A stretch of DNA of 64,000 nt from assembly GCA_002831545.1 (NCBI GenBank), contig CP025095.1:1922001-1986000 (forward strand), given 5' to 3'. Below, one piece after another: positions 35,346 to 43,544 of the stretch. A model generated the notes under the pieces. It saw only the letters and a list, made by a program, of their open reading frames with translations. It did no database searches and had not been told where the DNA came from. The stretch comes from Streptococcus suis. Lineage in GTDB: Bacteria; Bacillota; Bacilli; Lactobacillales; Streptococcaceae. Position 1 is the first letter of the stretch, and each line of letters begins with the position of its first letter. A program made the translations under genes and the position numbers.

Positions 35346-36653
35346 TTATTTAATCGTTGCGTTTGCTTGTTCAGTGAATTCTTTCAAAGCAGCCGCTGCT
35401 TCTTTTTCGCCATTTGATACAGCTTGAAGCATTGGGAACCAAAGAGTTCTCATTTCAGCAAATCCATCAATAGTGTTGTAGTATGGTGAGTAGTAGCCAG
35501 TCCACTTGTCAATCATAGCCATACGTTCGTCATCATAGAGAGCACCAAACGAAGTACGAACTGGGAAGGCACCTGTACGAACAACGTTCTTAGGACCCCA
35601 TTCTTTGTCATCTGCGATGAACTGGATGAATTTCTTAGACGCTGCTACACGAGCTTCGTCGCCATTGTTGAAGACTGCAAAGCCGTTTACAAGGTACTCA
35701 AGAGCTGCTTTACCATCTTCAGATGGGAATGGTACTTCAAGTACTTCTACTTTAGAAGCTTCTAGCAACTGCCCTTGGATACCGTTTTGAGCAGGACCCC
35801 AAAGGATAGTGTAAGATGTTTGACCGTTTGCAAAGTTTTGGATGTCATCGCCACCTGCATATTGAGAACCATTCATCAAGTAGCCATCTTTAATCCAGCT
35901 AGCTGCCTTAGACAAGGCCTTGATCATTTGCTCTGAATCAGTTGTATATTTGGTTACACCTTCATCAGTGATGCTTCCGCTGTAGAGGTTTGCCAAGAAG
36001 GCACGAGTACCTTGGTCACCACCCTGACCGTTAGAGAAGAGGGAACCTGGGTTGTAACCCTTGTCTTTCAAAGCTTTGATTACTTTTTCAAAGTCGTCAG
36101 TTGTCCAGCCGTCTTTGACAAGATCAAGCACACCTGCGTCTTTCAACATCGCTTTGTTAAAGGCCATGTAGAATGGAGCTGAGCTGAGTGGGTACATATA
36201 AGCAGTATCACCAGCCTTAGATGCTTGGATAATGTTTTGGTTGGCTACATCTTTGACAAATTCGTCTGTGAAGAGGTCATTCAACTCAGCCAATTTGCCA
36301 TTTTTTCCGTAGGTGATGATACGGCCTGGTGCGTCAAAGAGGACATCTGGAGCAGTACCTGCTTCGATAGCGGTTGTAATTTTTTCAGGACCAGATGTAA
36401 AGTCGATGGTTTCGAGTTTTACAGTGATGTCTGGGTTAGCTTCCTCAAAAGCAGCAATAATTTTTTGCTCATAGGTACCAACACCGTCTTCCGTTTTCTC
36501 TTGAGTGAAGACTGGGAAGGCCCACCATGTGATTTCTGTCTTACCAGAAGCACTAGAATCAGCAGTTTTTTCAGCAGTTGAATTACTGCTACCACAAGCT
36601 GCAAGTGACAAGACTGTCACACCAGCCAACAATGAATGTATGATTTTCTTCAT
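35346..36653 (-). CDS. Sugar ABC transporter substrate-binding lipoprotein (sialic acid importer)
   Basis: This binding protein has a lipoprotein signal (lipobox LAAC near residue 20), so it would be anchored outside the membrane, then an extracellular sugar-binding (SBP family 1) domain of about 415 residues ([27 protein letters not shown]). Its place with nanE, two permeases, lyase and kinase points to sialic acid as ligand, like SatA of S. pneumoniae. Two adjacent ATGs exist; the second is better spaced from AAAGGAG. Confidence 0.9.
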   Translation of the reverse strand: MKKIIHSLLAGVTVLSLAACGSSNSTAEKTADSSASGKTEITWWAFPVFTQEKTEDGVGTYEQKIIAAFEEANPDITVKLETIDFTSGPEKITTAIEAGTAPDVLFDAPGRIITYGKNGKLAELNDLFTDEFVKDVANQNIIQASKAGDTAYMYPLSSAPFYMAFNKAMLKDAGVLDLVKDGWTTDDFEKVIKALKDKGYNPGSLFSNGQGGDQGTRAFLANLYSGSITDEGVTKYTTDSEQMIKALSKAASWIKDGYLMNGSQYAGGDDIQNFANGQTSYTILWGPAQNGIQGQLLEASKVEVLEVPFPSEDGKAALEYLVNGFAVFNNGDEARVAASKKFIQFIADDKEWGPKNVVRTGAFPVRTSFGALYDDERMAMIDKWTGYYSPYYNTIDGFAEMRTLWFPMLQAVSNGEKEAAAALKEFTEQANATIK

Positions 36654-36707
36654 CATTCTTCTCCTTTATTTATTGATTACCCAATGGGTGTTTAGTGAAC
36701 TATATAA

Positions 36708-37412
36708 CTATTTTTCATGCAAAGCCTTGATAAACCGCTCTGCTATTTCCTTAGGACGGGTAATGGCTCCGCCAACTACAATACCTGCCACACCTAAATC
36801 ATGAATGGTTTTGACCTGATGTGGGTAATGGATTTTACCTTCTGCAATGACATCAATCCCTGCACGACAGAGGCGGTCAACCAGCTCAATATCCGGTCCA
36901 TCTTCTTGTCGGCTATAAGATGTGTAGCCTGATAGGGTCGTTCCAACAAAATCAATACCTGCCTCGTAGGCTGTCACACCTTCTTCATAGGTAGAAATAT
37001 CTGCCATGAAGAGTTGGTGTGGATATTTTTCCTTGATTTGCTTGATGAAATCAACGATGTCCAGACCATCAAACCGCTCACGTTTAGTACAATCCAGGGC
37101 AATAACTGCAATGTCTAGCTCAGCTAGCTCATCAACCTCTTTCATCGTTGCCGTAATGAAAGGCTCTTGAGGAGGGTAATCTCTCTTGATAATTCCGATA
37201 ATTGGTAAATTGGTCACTTCCTTGATTTCTTTAATATCTCGAACACTGTTTGCTCGAATACCTATAGCACCTGCTTCTTCTGCCGCCTTTACAAGTAAAG
37301 GCATAATCCCCCCTTCTTCCCTATACAAGGGTTCACCAGGTAAGGCCTGACAGGAAACAATAATGCCATCTTTAATCTGCTCTTTTAAGATTTCTTTGCT
37401 TATGATCGCCAT
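36708..37412 (-). CDS. nanE: N-acetylmannosamine-6-phosphate 2-epimerase
   Basis: NanE converts ManNAc-6-P to GlcNAc-6-P, feeding sialic acid into amino-sugar catabolism. The 234-residue TIM barrel has the family segments [34 protein letters not shown] (start region), [20 protein letters not shown] and [10 protein letters not shown] with the catalytic Lys and Glu. First gene of the operon, downstream of a promoter with a cre site. Confidence 0.95.
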   Translation of the reverse strand: MAIISKEILKEQIKDGIIVSCQALPGEPLYREEGGIMPLLVKAAEEAGAIGIRANSVRDIKEIKEVTNLPIIGIIKRDYPPQEPFITATMKEVDELAELDIAVIALDCTKRERFDGLDIVDFIKQIKEKYPHQLFMADISTYEEGVTAYEAGIDFVGTTLSGYTSYSRQEDGPDIELVDRLCRAGIDVIAEGKIHYPHQVKTIHDLGVAGIVVGGAITRPKEIAERFIKALHEK

Positions 37413-37447
37413 TTAATTCTCCTTGCACCGTTCTACTATTGGATCCA

Positions 37448-37494
37448 AGATAGCGCTTACAATATAATTATATAATATACTGATGTTTTTTCAA
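37448..37494 (-). promoter_or_regulatory. nan operon promoter with CcpA (cre) site
   Basis: On the minus strand TTGAAA (37489-37494), a 16-bp spacer and TATAAT (37467-37472) form a promoter. The cre-like TGTAAGCGCTATCT (37448-37461) lies just downstream of the -10, where CcpA binding would repress. This predicts catabolite repression of sialic-acid use. Confidence 0.82.
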
Positions 37495-37607
37495 TAGACT
37501 TTTACATTTAAATTTTAATTTCTGCCTGAAGAAAGAAAAGGGGATTTTTTGAAACTACTTTCTATTTTCTAACTTTTTTATAAAAATAGTTTCACTTGTT
37601 AGAACTG

Positions 37608-37638
37608 AAAAACCAGCCGATTTTTCCGACTGGTTTTT
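37608..37638 (-). terminator. Terminator of the AhpD-like gene
   Basis: AAAACCAGCCGA and CCGACTGGTTTT pair around TTTTT, with wobble pairs, just after the stop of the minus-strand gene. The remaining stretch 37495-37607 shows no other feature. Confidence 0.7.
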
Positions 37639-37654
37639 ACTCTATTCTATTTAC

Positions 37655-38218
37655 TCAATTCTCCAAAGCATAGGCCTGTAATTCTGGATTGATAGGAGTG
37701 TTGATGAGATTGTTGGCATAATTACAAAGAGTTGCAAGACTGACTCCTAACACCACATCCAAGGCATTTTCATCCGTGTAGCCCTCTTGGAAAAATTCCT
37801 CTAGCAAGGGCTGTTCAACCTTGCCTTTTTCATGGATAACAGCCAGAGTAAATCGAGCGAGAGCATCTAATTTGGCATCCGTTTCGATTGGTGTCCCCTG
37901 ACGAAGAGCCTGCAAAATCTCATCCGGCATCTTGATTTGCTTGATAGATATAGCAGTGTGACCAGCTACACAGAAGCCGCAACCATTAGCAACCGCTGCT
38001 GTAATTTGTACTACTTCGCGTTCAGTCGGTGTTAGACTATTACGACGGTTGATGCCACCGACTGTCTGATAGGTTTCCAAGGCTGTTGGAGAATTGGCCA
38101 AAAGACCTATTAAATTGGGAATGTAGCCACCGTTATTTTTCTTGACCGTTTCCAAATTTTCTTTCAAATCAGGTCTAACAGTGTCCAAGGTATGAATTGG
38201 GAAAAAATCTTGTGTCAT
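37655..38218 (-). CDS. Carboxymuconolactone decarboxylase / AhpD-family protein
   Basis: 187 residues with the AhpD-like redox motif in ITAAVANGCGFCVAGHTAISIK (C-x-x-C followed by His). Such proteins act as alkylhydroperoxidases or related oxidoreductases. The start at 38218 (MTQDFF) follows GGAG; four more in-frame codons lie upstream. It stands alone with its own terminator. The substrate is unknown. Confidence 0.82.
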   Translation of the reverse strand: MTQDFFPIHTLDTVRPDLKENLETVKKNNGGYIPNLIGLLANSPTALETYQTVGGINRRNSLTPTEREVVQITAAVANGCGFCVAGHTAISIKQIKMPDEILQALRQGTPIETDAKLDALARFTLAVIHEKGKVEQPLLEEFFQEGYTDENALDVVLGVSLATLCNYANNLINTPINPELQAYALEN

Positions 38219-38362
38219 AGGATACTCCATTTCATGCTTTTTTTACATCAAGTCATCAATCCTGACTGCCATGATATAGCACTATCCTATCATACATCTA
38301 AAAGGTTTGCTAATATATTTTAACTATCATTCCAATAAAGAAAAACTATAATTTATTGCTTC

Positions 38363-40102
38363 CTAAACCCTAGATTGAATGTCATGCATCTGGGCATAGA
38401 CACCGCCTTGCTCAATCAGGTCTTCATGTCTGCCACGTTCGATAATGCGACCTTGGTCCAAGACCAAAATCTGGTCTGCATTTTGAATGGTAGAAAGTCG
38501 GTGGGCAATAATAAAGGTTGTCCGACCTTCTTTCACCACTTCCATAGCATGCTGGATAATTTCTTCCGTTTCCGTATCGATATGGGAAGTCGCCTCATCC
38601 AAAATCAAGATTTTGGGATTGGAGTAAAGGGTGCGGGCAAAAGCAATTAGCTGGCGTTCCCCACTAGAGAAGGTTGACCCCTTTTCAAATACTGGTTCAT
38701 CGATACCTTGTTCCAAGCGAGCAAGCATTGGACCTGCCCCAACTTTTTCCAGTGCCTCTATAACTGCCTGTCTATCCATCTTCTCCTTATCCATAGCCAC
38801 GTTGCTAGCGATGGTCCCAGTGAAGAGATAGGGATCCTGAAGGACAATCCCCATGTGACTGCGCAGGCTCTCACGAGAATATTCACGGATGTTTTTCCCA
38901 TCAATCAAAACCTGACCCTCCTGAGGATCATAGAAACGGTAGAGGAGGTTCATAATGGAGGACTTGCCTGATCCTGTGTGGCCCACCAGAGCAATGGTTT
39001 CCCCCTTGTCAGCCTGAATGGAGATGTCCTTGAGAATAGGCTTGCCAACTTCGTAGGCAAAGGTCACTTGGTTAAAGACCACCTGACCGTCTGTCACCGT
39101 CAATTCAGCACTACTATCAGGCTCCGTTTCTTCTTCCAGCAAGCCCATCAACCTCTTACCTGTTTCAATCGACCGAAGGAGATTTGGAAACTGCTTGACC
39201 AAGGCACCAAGGGACACAAAAATCCCTTCAATATAATCAATATAGACAAATAATTTACCCGGTGACAAGCTCGATTGACCTTGTAAAAATTGATAGCCAA
39301 TAATGGTTAAAATCCCTGTCACAACCAGAAATTTCAGAAACTCCAACAAGGTCCATGTCGAGCTGGATTGGGCCCAGATAATCTGGTTATCCGCACGGCG
39401 CATCTTATCTGCTGTCGCTTCAAACTCAGCTAGCACTCTCTCTTCCTGCCCATAGAGCTGGATCAAACTAGCACCATTCATGGTTTCATTGACCTGTGTA
39501 TTGACCTCGCTTCGCGCATCGTAAAAGTCTTTCATAGGCTTATCTGTCAACTTTTTATAGATAAATTGAATACCGATAAAGACTGGAATTAGTAGCAAGA
39601 GAGCAGAACCTAGACTAGGATTGAGGTAGAAAACAATCCCGTAGGTAAGAAGCAAGCGAACAAAACTATTAAAGACATTAACAAGAGTACCGTAAAACTG
39701 ATTGCGCAAGGTTTCAGTATCGTTAACAATACGAGTGGCAATCTTTCCGGCAGGTTTGTCATCAAAATAAGAAATAGGCAGGCGCTGCATAACATCATAG
39801 GCCTGGTTGCGCAAATACTCTGCTATCCTATTGGCAGAGTGCATCAAAATTCGCATGGAGAGGTAATAACCAAGTGCACCCAAGAAAATCATGGCCACAT
39901 ATTGACTTGACATCTGCAAGAAAAGGGATTCTTGGAAGGGTTGGCCTTCACTCAAGGCCCGTAAAGGTCCATCGATGGCTTTTTGAATAATAAGTGGGGC
40001 AAAACGCAAGAGGCTAGAAGCTGCTAAGTAACAGACTACAGCAAACGTAAAGAGCCACTTAACGCGACCAATTTGCTTCAATAAAAATCCTAAAACCTTC
40101 AT
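38363..40102 (-). CDS. ABC exporter half-transporter (canonical site subunit)
   Basis: 579 residues: six-helix ABC exporter domain (about 1-310) and nucleotide-binding domain with Walker A ALVGHTGSGKSS, Q-loop GIVLQDPYLF, signature FSSGERQ (a variant of LSGGQ), Walker B ILILDEATSHID with catalytic Glu, and switch His in IIAHRLST. It overlaps its partner gene by one base, so they form a heterodimeric multidrug-type exporter. The drug range is unknown. Confidence 0.9.
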   Translation of the reverse strand: MKVLGFLLKQIGRVKWLFTFAVVCYLAASSLLRFAPLIIQKAIDGPLRALSEGQPFQESLFLQMSSQYVAMIFLGALGYYLSMRILMHSANRIAEYLRNQAYDVMQRLPISYFDDKPAGKIATRIVNDTETLRNQFYGTLVNVFNSFVRLLLTYGIVFYLNPSLGSALLLLIPVFIGIQFIYKKLTDKPMKDFYDARSEVNTQVNETMNGASLIQLYGQEERVLAEFEATADKMRRADNQIIWAQSSSTWTLLEFLKFLVVTGILTIIGYQFLQGQSSLSPGKLFVYIDYIEGIFVSLGALVKQFPNLLRSIETGKRLMGLLEEETEPDSSAELTVTDGQVVFNQVTFAYEVGKPILKDISIQADKGETIALVGHTGSGKSSIMNLLYRFYDPQEGQVLIDGKNIREYSRESLRSHMGIVLQDPYLFTGTIASNVAMDKEKMDRQAVIEALEKVGAGPMLARLEQGIDEPVFEKGSTFSSGERQLIAFARTLYSNPKILILDEATSHIDTETEEIIQHAMEVVKEGRTTFIIAHRLSTIQNADQILVLDQGRIIERGRHEDLIEQGGVYAQMHDIQSRV

Positions 40103-41829
40103 TATTCTCCTCCTTCCTGACTTTGTTGGCGCTGGTATTGTTCATAGTACCAGCCTTCTTGGGCTAGCAGGTCGGCCGGTCGTCCTTCTTCGACAATGCG
40201 ACCCTCGTCCATGACTAGCACCCAGTCCGCATGGTTGACAGCAGACAGGCGGTGGGTCACAATGACATTTGTCTTGCCTGCACGTTCTTTCTGGATATTT
40301 TGGATAATCTGGCCTTCTGTTCGAGCATCAACTGCTGACAGGGAATCATCTAAAATGAGCAAGTCTGGCTCTCGTAAAAAGGCACGCGCAATAGAAATCC
40401 GTTGTTTCTGACCACCAGAAATAGACACACCCCGCTCGCCAATCATGGTGTCCAGTCCATGACTCATCCGCTCTAAGTCCTGGCTAAAGGCTGCGGTTGC
40501 GATAGCCGCTTCAATTTCTTCCAAACTACTGTCACGCTTACCAAAGGCAATATTTTCCCTAACTGATTTTGAAAAGAGAATGTGTTCTTGGGGAACATAG
40601 CCAATTTTTTGCTCCAGGCTTGAGCGTTTGAAGTCCAGGACAGACTGATGATTAACAAGAAACTCTCCCTGCCCAACTGGATACTGACGTAACAATTGTC
40701 TAACCAAGCTGGTCTTGCCGGAACCCGTTTTCCCAACAATCCCGACTGTCTGACCGGCTTTCAAGGTCCAGTTAATCTCCTGCAAACTCGGACGGTCCGA
40801 CTGAGGATAGCTAAAGCTGTAGTTCTTGAAAGAAATACTATCCAGCTCGGCTATTTCTACCGAGCCATCCACTTCCAAGTCATCTCCTGTTTCAATCAGC
40901 TCCTGCAGTTTTTCAAATGAAGTTTTACCAGTCTGGTAAACCAGTATGAAATCCGCCAGGGTCCAGAAAGGCTCTAGGAGGGAACTGACATAGAGTTGGA
41001 GGGCGATGACCTGCCCCAGGCTGAGCTGACCAGACTTGACTGCCCCTGCTCCAAGCACCAAGACCAGGATAGTCGACAAACCCAGACCGACCGTAGCCAG
41101 GGGGTTATAAAGGGATTGCAGGGTAGTAATCCGGTCCCCACCATCCGCCAATTCCTTGGTTCGCTCCTGAAACTGAGCCTTTTGAGCTGCCTTTTTGCTA
41201 TAGGCCCGGGTTACACGAATACCCTCGACAACTTCCAAAACCTCATTATTGAGCTGTGCAACTGCCTCACGGTTGGCATCAATAGCCAGATCCTGCTTGC
41301 GACCAATGAAAAAGAAAGCAACTGCCATAAAAATCATCGGTAAAATAGCAAGGAAGGAAATCTTCCAGTCAATCAAAAGCATGGTAGGAATGATAAATGC
41401 TAACATACCCCCGGAATAGACCACAATCATGAGCCCGTATCCGACCATCTCCATCAGCCCATCAACATCCGTAGAAAAGCGGGTCATGACGTCCCCAGAC
41501 CGAAATTTTTCATAAAAAGGTGTCCGCATAGTCACCATCTTTTTAAAGGCTCGTTGTTGCATATCAAATTTGAAATTGACCGAGGCCTGAAAAAGCTTAA
41601 GATGCCAGATAAAGCCCATCCCATAATTGAGAAAGGTCACCAAGAGCAAGAGTCCCATCTCTTGAACTAAAATGCGCTCAGTTAAGCCATTCTTGGTCAG
41701 CGTATCCACCATCCGCTGAATGATTTGCGTTGGTAGCAAAAGTGTGGCGTCATAAATAATCAAGGTCACAGCAACCAACAAATAGAGCCACTTGTGTTGT
41801 TTGACGTAATCAAAAATCAATTTAAACAT
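40102..41829 (-). CDS. ABC exporter half-transporter (degenerate site subunit)
   Basis: 575 residues with the same domain order. Walker A is GIVGKTGSGKTS, the signature is canonical ISGGQKQ, but Walker B reads LLILDDSLSAVD, with Asp where the catalytic Glu should be. That pattern of one degenerate and one canonical site is typical of heterodimeric exporters such as LmrCD and PatAB. It is first in the operon and lies behind a leader with two small ORFs and a terminator. Confidence 0.9.
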   Translation of the reverse strand: MFKLIFDYVKQHKWLYLLVAVTLIIYDATLLLPTQIIQRMVDTLTKNGLTERILVQEMGLLLLVTFLNYGMGFIWHLKLFQASVNFKFDMQQRAFKKMVTMRTPFYEKFRSGDVMTRFSTDVDGLMEMVGYGLMIVVYSGGMLAFIIPTMLLIDWKISFLAILPMIFMAVAFFFIGRKQDLAIDANREAVAQLNNEVLEVVEGIRVTRAYSKKAAQKAQFQERTKELADGGDRITTLQSLYNPLATVGLGLSTILVLVLGAGAVKSGQLSLGQVIALQLYVSSLLEPFWTLADFILVYQTGKTSFEKLQELIETGDDLEVDGSVEIAELDSISFKNYSFSYPQSDRPSLQEINWTLKAGQTVGIVGKTGSGKTSLVRQLLRQYPVGQGEFLVNHQSVLDFKRSSLEQKIGYVPQEHILFSKSVRENIAFGKRDSSLEEIEAAIATAAFSQDLERMSHGLDTMIGERGVSISGGQKQRISIARAFLREPDLLILDDSLSAVDARTEGQIIQNIQKERAGKTNVIVTHRLSAVNHADWVLVMDEGRIVEEGRPADLLAQEGWYYEQYQRQQSQEGGE

Positions 41830-41932
41830 ATTTCTCCTTTAAGTTAAAACCTGTATTCACTCAAAATACCCTCTCATTCTAAAAGCATTTTACTTGTGAA
41901 AAAGGTTATTAAAACGATTCCTTTCTAAGCAC

Positions 41933-41968
41933 AAAAAAGCCTAGGTGTCTATCACTCCACCTAGGCTT
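41933..41968 (-). terminator. Leader terminator (attenuator) upstream of the ABC exporter operon
   Basis: On the minus strand AAGCCTAGGTG, a 10-base loop and CACCTAGGCTT are followed by TTTTG. It lies 104 bp before the exporter start, within the transcript from the promoter at 42200-42227. The stop codon TAG of the second leader ORF is inside its 5' arm. Upstream GGGCTT (complement of 42013-42018) can alternatively pair with the AAGCC of this arm, a possible antiterminator. Confidence 0.75.
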
Positions 41969-42038
41969 GGCTCAGTCCACAAAAAATAGACCAACTCTCG
42001 AATAGCTCTGAAAAGCCCACCTGACCATGATAAGACAT
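41961..42038 (-). CDS. Second leader ORF (25 codons), possible attenuation peptide
   Basis: The frame begins MSYHGQVGFSEL and ends IFCGLSQA with TAG at 41961-41963, inside the terminator arm. GGGAAAG upstream is a weak ribosome-binding site. A ribosome finishing this ORF would cover the terminator. It extends upstream in the same frame, so the start is uncertain. Confidence 0.4.
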   Translation of the reverse strand: MSYHGQVGFSELFESWSIFCGLSQA

Positions 42039-42090
42039 GCTTGACTTTCCCACTATTCCAGAGTAGACCCACGAAAACTTCAAAAGTCTT

Positions 42091-42168
42091 TCAATGAGCC
42101 CTGTTTTCCTGCTTAGAAAGGAGTGTATGATAAAAAATAGCTTGCTGAAGGACAAGTTGTGTGTTCAT
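42091..42168 (-). CDS. First leader ORF (25 codons) of the ABC exporter operon
   Basis: The frame begins MNTQLVLQQAIFYH and ends KQENRAH. AGAAAGGAG lies at good spacing before its ATG, directly downstream of a strong promoter. Its position before a terminator and drug-type exporter is the arrangement of ribosome-mediated attenuation, where antibiotic-stalled ribosomes in a leader peptide allow readthrough. Confidence 0.6.
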   Translation of the reverse strand: MNTQLVLQQAIFYHTLLSKQENRAH

Positions 42169-42199
42169 TTGTTTTACTCCTTTCTTTTTTCTAAGCCCT

Positions 42200-42227
42200 A
42201 TTCTACCATAATAAACATTCATGTCAA
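42200..42227 (-). promoter_or_regulatory. Promoter of the ABC exporter leader
   Basis: On the minus strand TTGACA (42222-42227), a 16-bp spacer and TAGAAT (42200-42205). Transcription would start near 42193, giving a leader of about 365 nt before the exporter gene. Confidence 0.75.
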
Positions 42228-42506
42228 GGGATTTTTTGACAATAAGGGCGAATTTAGGACAAAAATAAGAAAAAACCTTGTCAAACAAGGCCTTTCGATA
42301 GTATTCGATGCTAGTTGCCACCTTTTAGCACCTGAATTAGCATGGATTAACCGAACGCAAAGCCCGTAAAATCGGGCTTTTTTGATTTTCCGTCTGGTTA
42401 AATTCGGCAAACTTTGAAAATAATTTGGGGCGAATTTGGGGCAGACGGTTTTTCATAGGTCAATTTTTGAAAAGTATTACTATCTATTTTCATAATTTTT
42501 TATACA
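42228..42506. other. Intergenic junction between chromosome and prophage remnant
   Basis: No credible gene. AAAGCCCG/CGGGCTTT (42359-42380) followed by TTTTG is a plus-strand terminator. GGGCGAATTTAGGACA (from about 42247) and GGGCGAATTTGGGGCA (from about 42428) are a near-repeat 181 bp apart, which could be a trace of an integrase gene end or attachment site. This is unproven. Confidence 0.4.
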
Positions 42507-42507
42507 G

Positions 42508-42533
42508 AAAAAAAGCGGCCATCTTTGACCGCT
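42508..42533 (-). terminator. Terminator of the second hicAB operon
   Basis: On the minus strand AGCGGTC and GGCCGCT pair around 6 bases, with one G-U pair, and are followed by seven T residues. Confidence 0.75.
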
Positions 42534-42538
42534 CTTTC

Positions 42539-42943
42539 TTATACTTGCAATTCCTCACGGATTGCTTTTTGCAACAGTTGGCTAAAATTGACCTTGTTCT
42601 CTTTTCCAACTTCCACAAGCCAGCTTGGCAGTGTGACAGTCTTATTGACGATTTTAGAGCGTTCACGCTCACGGACAAGTTCGGTATCAACAGAGATAGC
42701 CTGTATCACATCATCATCGCTTGCTAGGTTGCTTGCAAGTGCTTTGAATGATGATGGTTTAGGAAATTCTTTACCCTCGTCTTCAAACATGATGGTATAG
42801 ATTTCAAGAACTTCACGAGCGTTGAAAATAGCTTCGCTTAGATTGTCGGCTTCGCTAAATGCTCCAGGGAAATCAGGGAAAGAAATGCTGTAGCCACCAT
42901 TTTCCTTATCTGCTTCAAACAATGCTAAATAATTATATTTCAT
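42539..42943 (-). CDS. hicB: HicB-family antitoxin (second pair)
   Basis: 134 residues with the HicB domain YLALFEADKENGGYSISFPDFPGAFSEADNLSEAIFNAREVLEIY and a C-terminal RHH-like segment VNKTVTLPSWLVEVGKENKVNFSQLLQKAIREEL. Neutralises HicA and probably represses its operon through the direct repeats upstream of hicA. It lies at the downstream edge of the prophage, a position where accessory cargo genes often sit. Confidence 0.9.
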   Translation of the reverse strand: MKYNYLALFEADKENGGYSISFPDFPGAFSEADNLSEAIFNAREVLEIYTIMFEDEGKEFPKPSSFKALASNLASDDDVIQAISVDTELVRERERSKIVNKTVTLPSWLVEVGKENKVNFSQLLQKAIREELQV

Positions 42944-43002
42944 AGTGATAGATTAAGCCAATGATCAGAGTAACCCCTTTAGGGGTACAGGGAGGAGTGC
43001 CA

Positions 43003-43188
43003 TCACTCCCCGTACAAGACTTTGAGAATGTTGCTTAGTGTGCCTGGTCTGTAATCCTTTTCTTTTGGTTTAGGTATCGTCACTGTCCGTCCGTCTGGAT
43101 GTTTCCAAACCTCGTGAGACCCTTTGCCAAAGTTTGTTTTACTGAAACCTTGCTTCTTAGCAATCTTCTTAAGCTCTCGCTCTGTCAT
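43003..43188 (-). CDS. hicA: HicA-family mRNA interferase toxin (second pair)
   Basis: 61 residues: MTERELKKIAKKQGFSKTN, catalytic His in GKGSHEVWKHPDGRTVTIPKP. GGAGATAAGCC gives the ribosome-binding site. It differs from the toxin at 15434-15616, so the two systems are probably insulated from each other. Confidence 0.9.
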   Translation of the reverse strand: MTERELKKIAKKQGFSKTNFGKGSHEVWKHPDGRTVTIPKPKEKDYRPGTLSNILKVLYGE

Positions 43189-43219
43189 TGGCTTATCTCC
43201 TTTCCTTATCTTTAATTAT

Positions 43220-43270
43220 ATCATACACTTGTTTTTAACACTTGTCAACACAAAACACTTGTTTTTAACA
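43220..43270 (-). promoter_or_regulatory. hicAB promoter with two 16-bp direct repeats
   Basis: On the minus strand TTGACA (43243-43248), 17 bp and TATGAT (43220-43225). The 16-mer ACACTTGTTTTTAACA occurs at 43225-43240 and 43255-43270, exactly 30 bp apart (about three helical turns), on either side of the -35. These are likely HicB operators. Confidence 0.8.
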
Positions 43271-43507
43271 AATATTTTTCAAAAAATTCCATCATAACAG
43301 ACATTTTTGGAAATGTCCGCCACAATAGAAAATAGCCCCCAGTATTGCTGAGGGCTTTTGTCATTTTGCCCATTTTGTCAAAATAGAAATCAATTCCAGC
43401 AACCATTATTGACAAAATGGCGAGTTTGAGCAAATAGACTACTGTATTTTACTGTGTTTTACTGTATCTTGAGCCAACTTGAGACTATCTTGAGATTATC
43501 TTGAGCA
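43271..43507. repeat. Noncoding region with helically phased short repeats
   Basis: No credible gene. ACTGT(A/G)TTTT-type 10-bp units start at 43441, 43451 and 43461, and CTTGAG at 43468, 43478, 43489 and 43500, mostly 10-11 bp apart. Also CATTTTGTCAA and its complement (about 43371-43420) and a GACATT/AATGTC hairpin near 43302-43320. Confidence 0.55.
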
Positions 43508-43534
43508 CGAAAAAAAGCCCAGCAAACGCTGGGG
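43508..43534 (-). terminator. Terminator of the left antirepressor module
   Basis: CCCAGC and GCTGGG pair around 4 bases, followed on the minus strand by TTTTTTT. The stop codon of the antirepressor is 11 bp away. Confidence 0.85.
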
Positions 43535-43544
43535 AATTCTGCAT

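Noticed and set aside
30464..36653. Reading the operon as general maltose-type sugar uptake with dihydrodipicolinate synthase
   Set aside because: The combination with nanE, a ROK kinase, a YhcH-type protein and an RpiR regulator fits sialic-acid catabolism much better.
38363..41829. Naming the exporter satAB
   Set aside because: The S. suis satAB operon is, as I recall, linked to a MarR regulator gene that is absent here; many heterodimeric exporters share these features.
41961..42155. A 64-residue gene upstream of the ABC exporter
   Set aside because: The long frame overlaps the better-initiated first leader ORF and ends inside a terminator; the region reads better as an attenuator leader with two 25-codon ORFs.
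42247..42448. attL of the prophage at the GGGCGAATTT near-repeats
   Set aside because: The repeats are only 181 bp apart on the same side, and no matching sequence can be examined at the other prophage end, which is lost to IS66. Kept only as a note.
43439..43507. CRISPR array
   Set aside because: The repeated units are 6-10 bp with no spacers of uniform length; no cas genes are present in the window.
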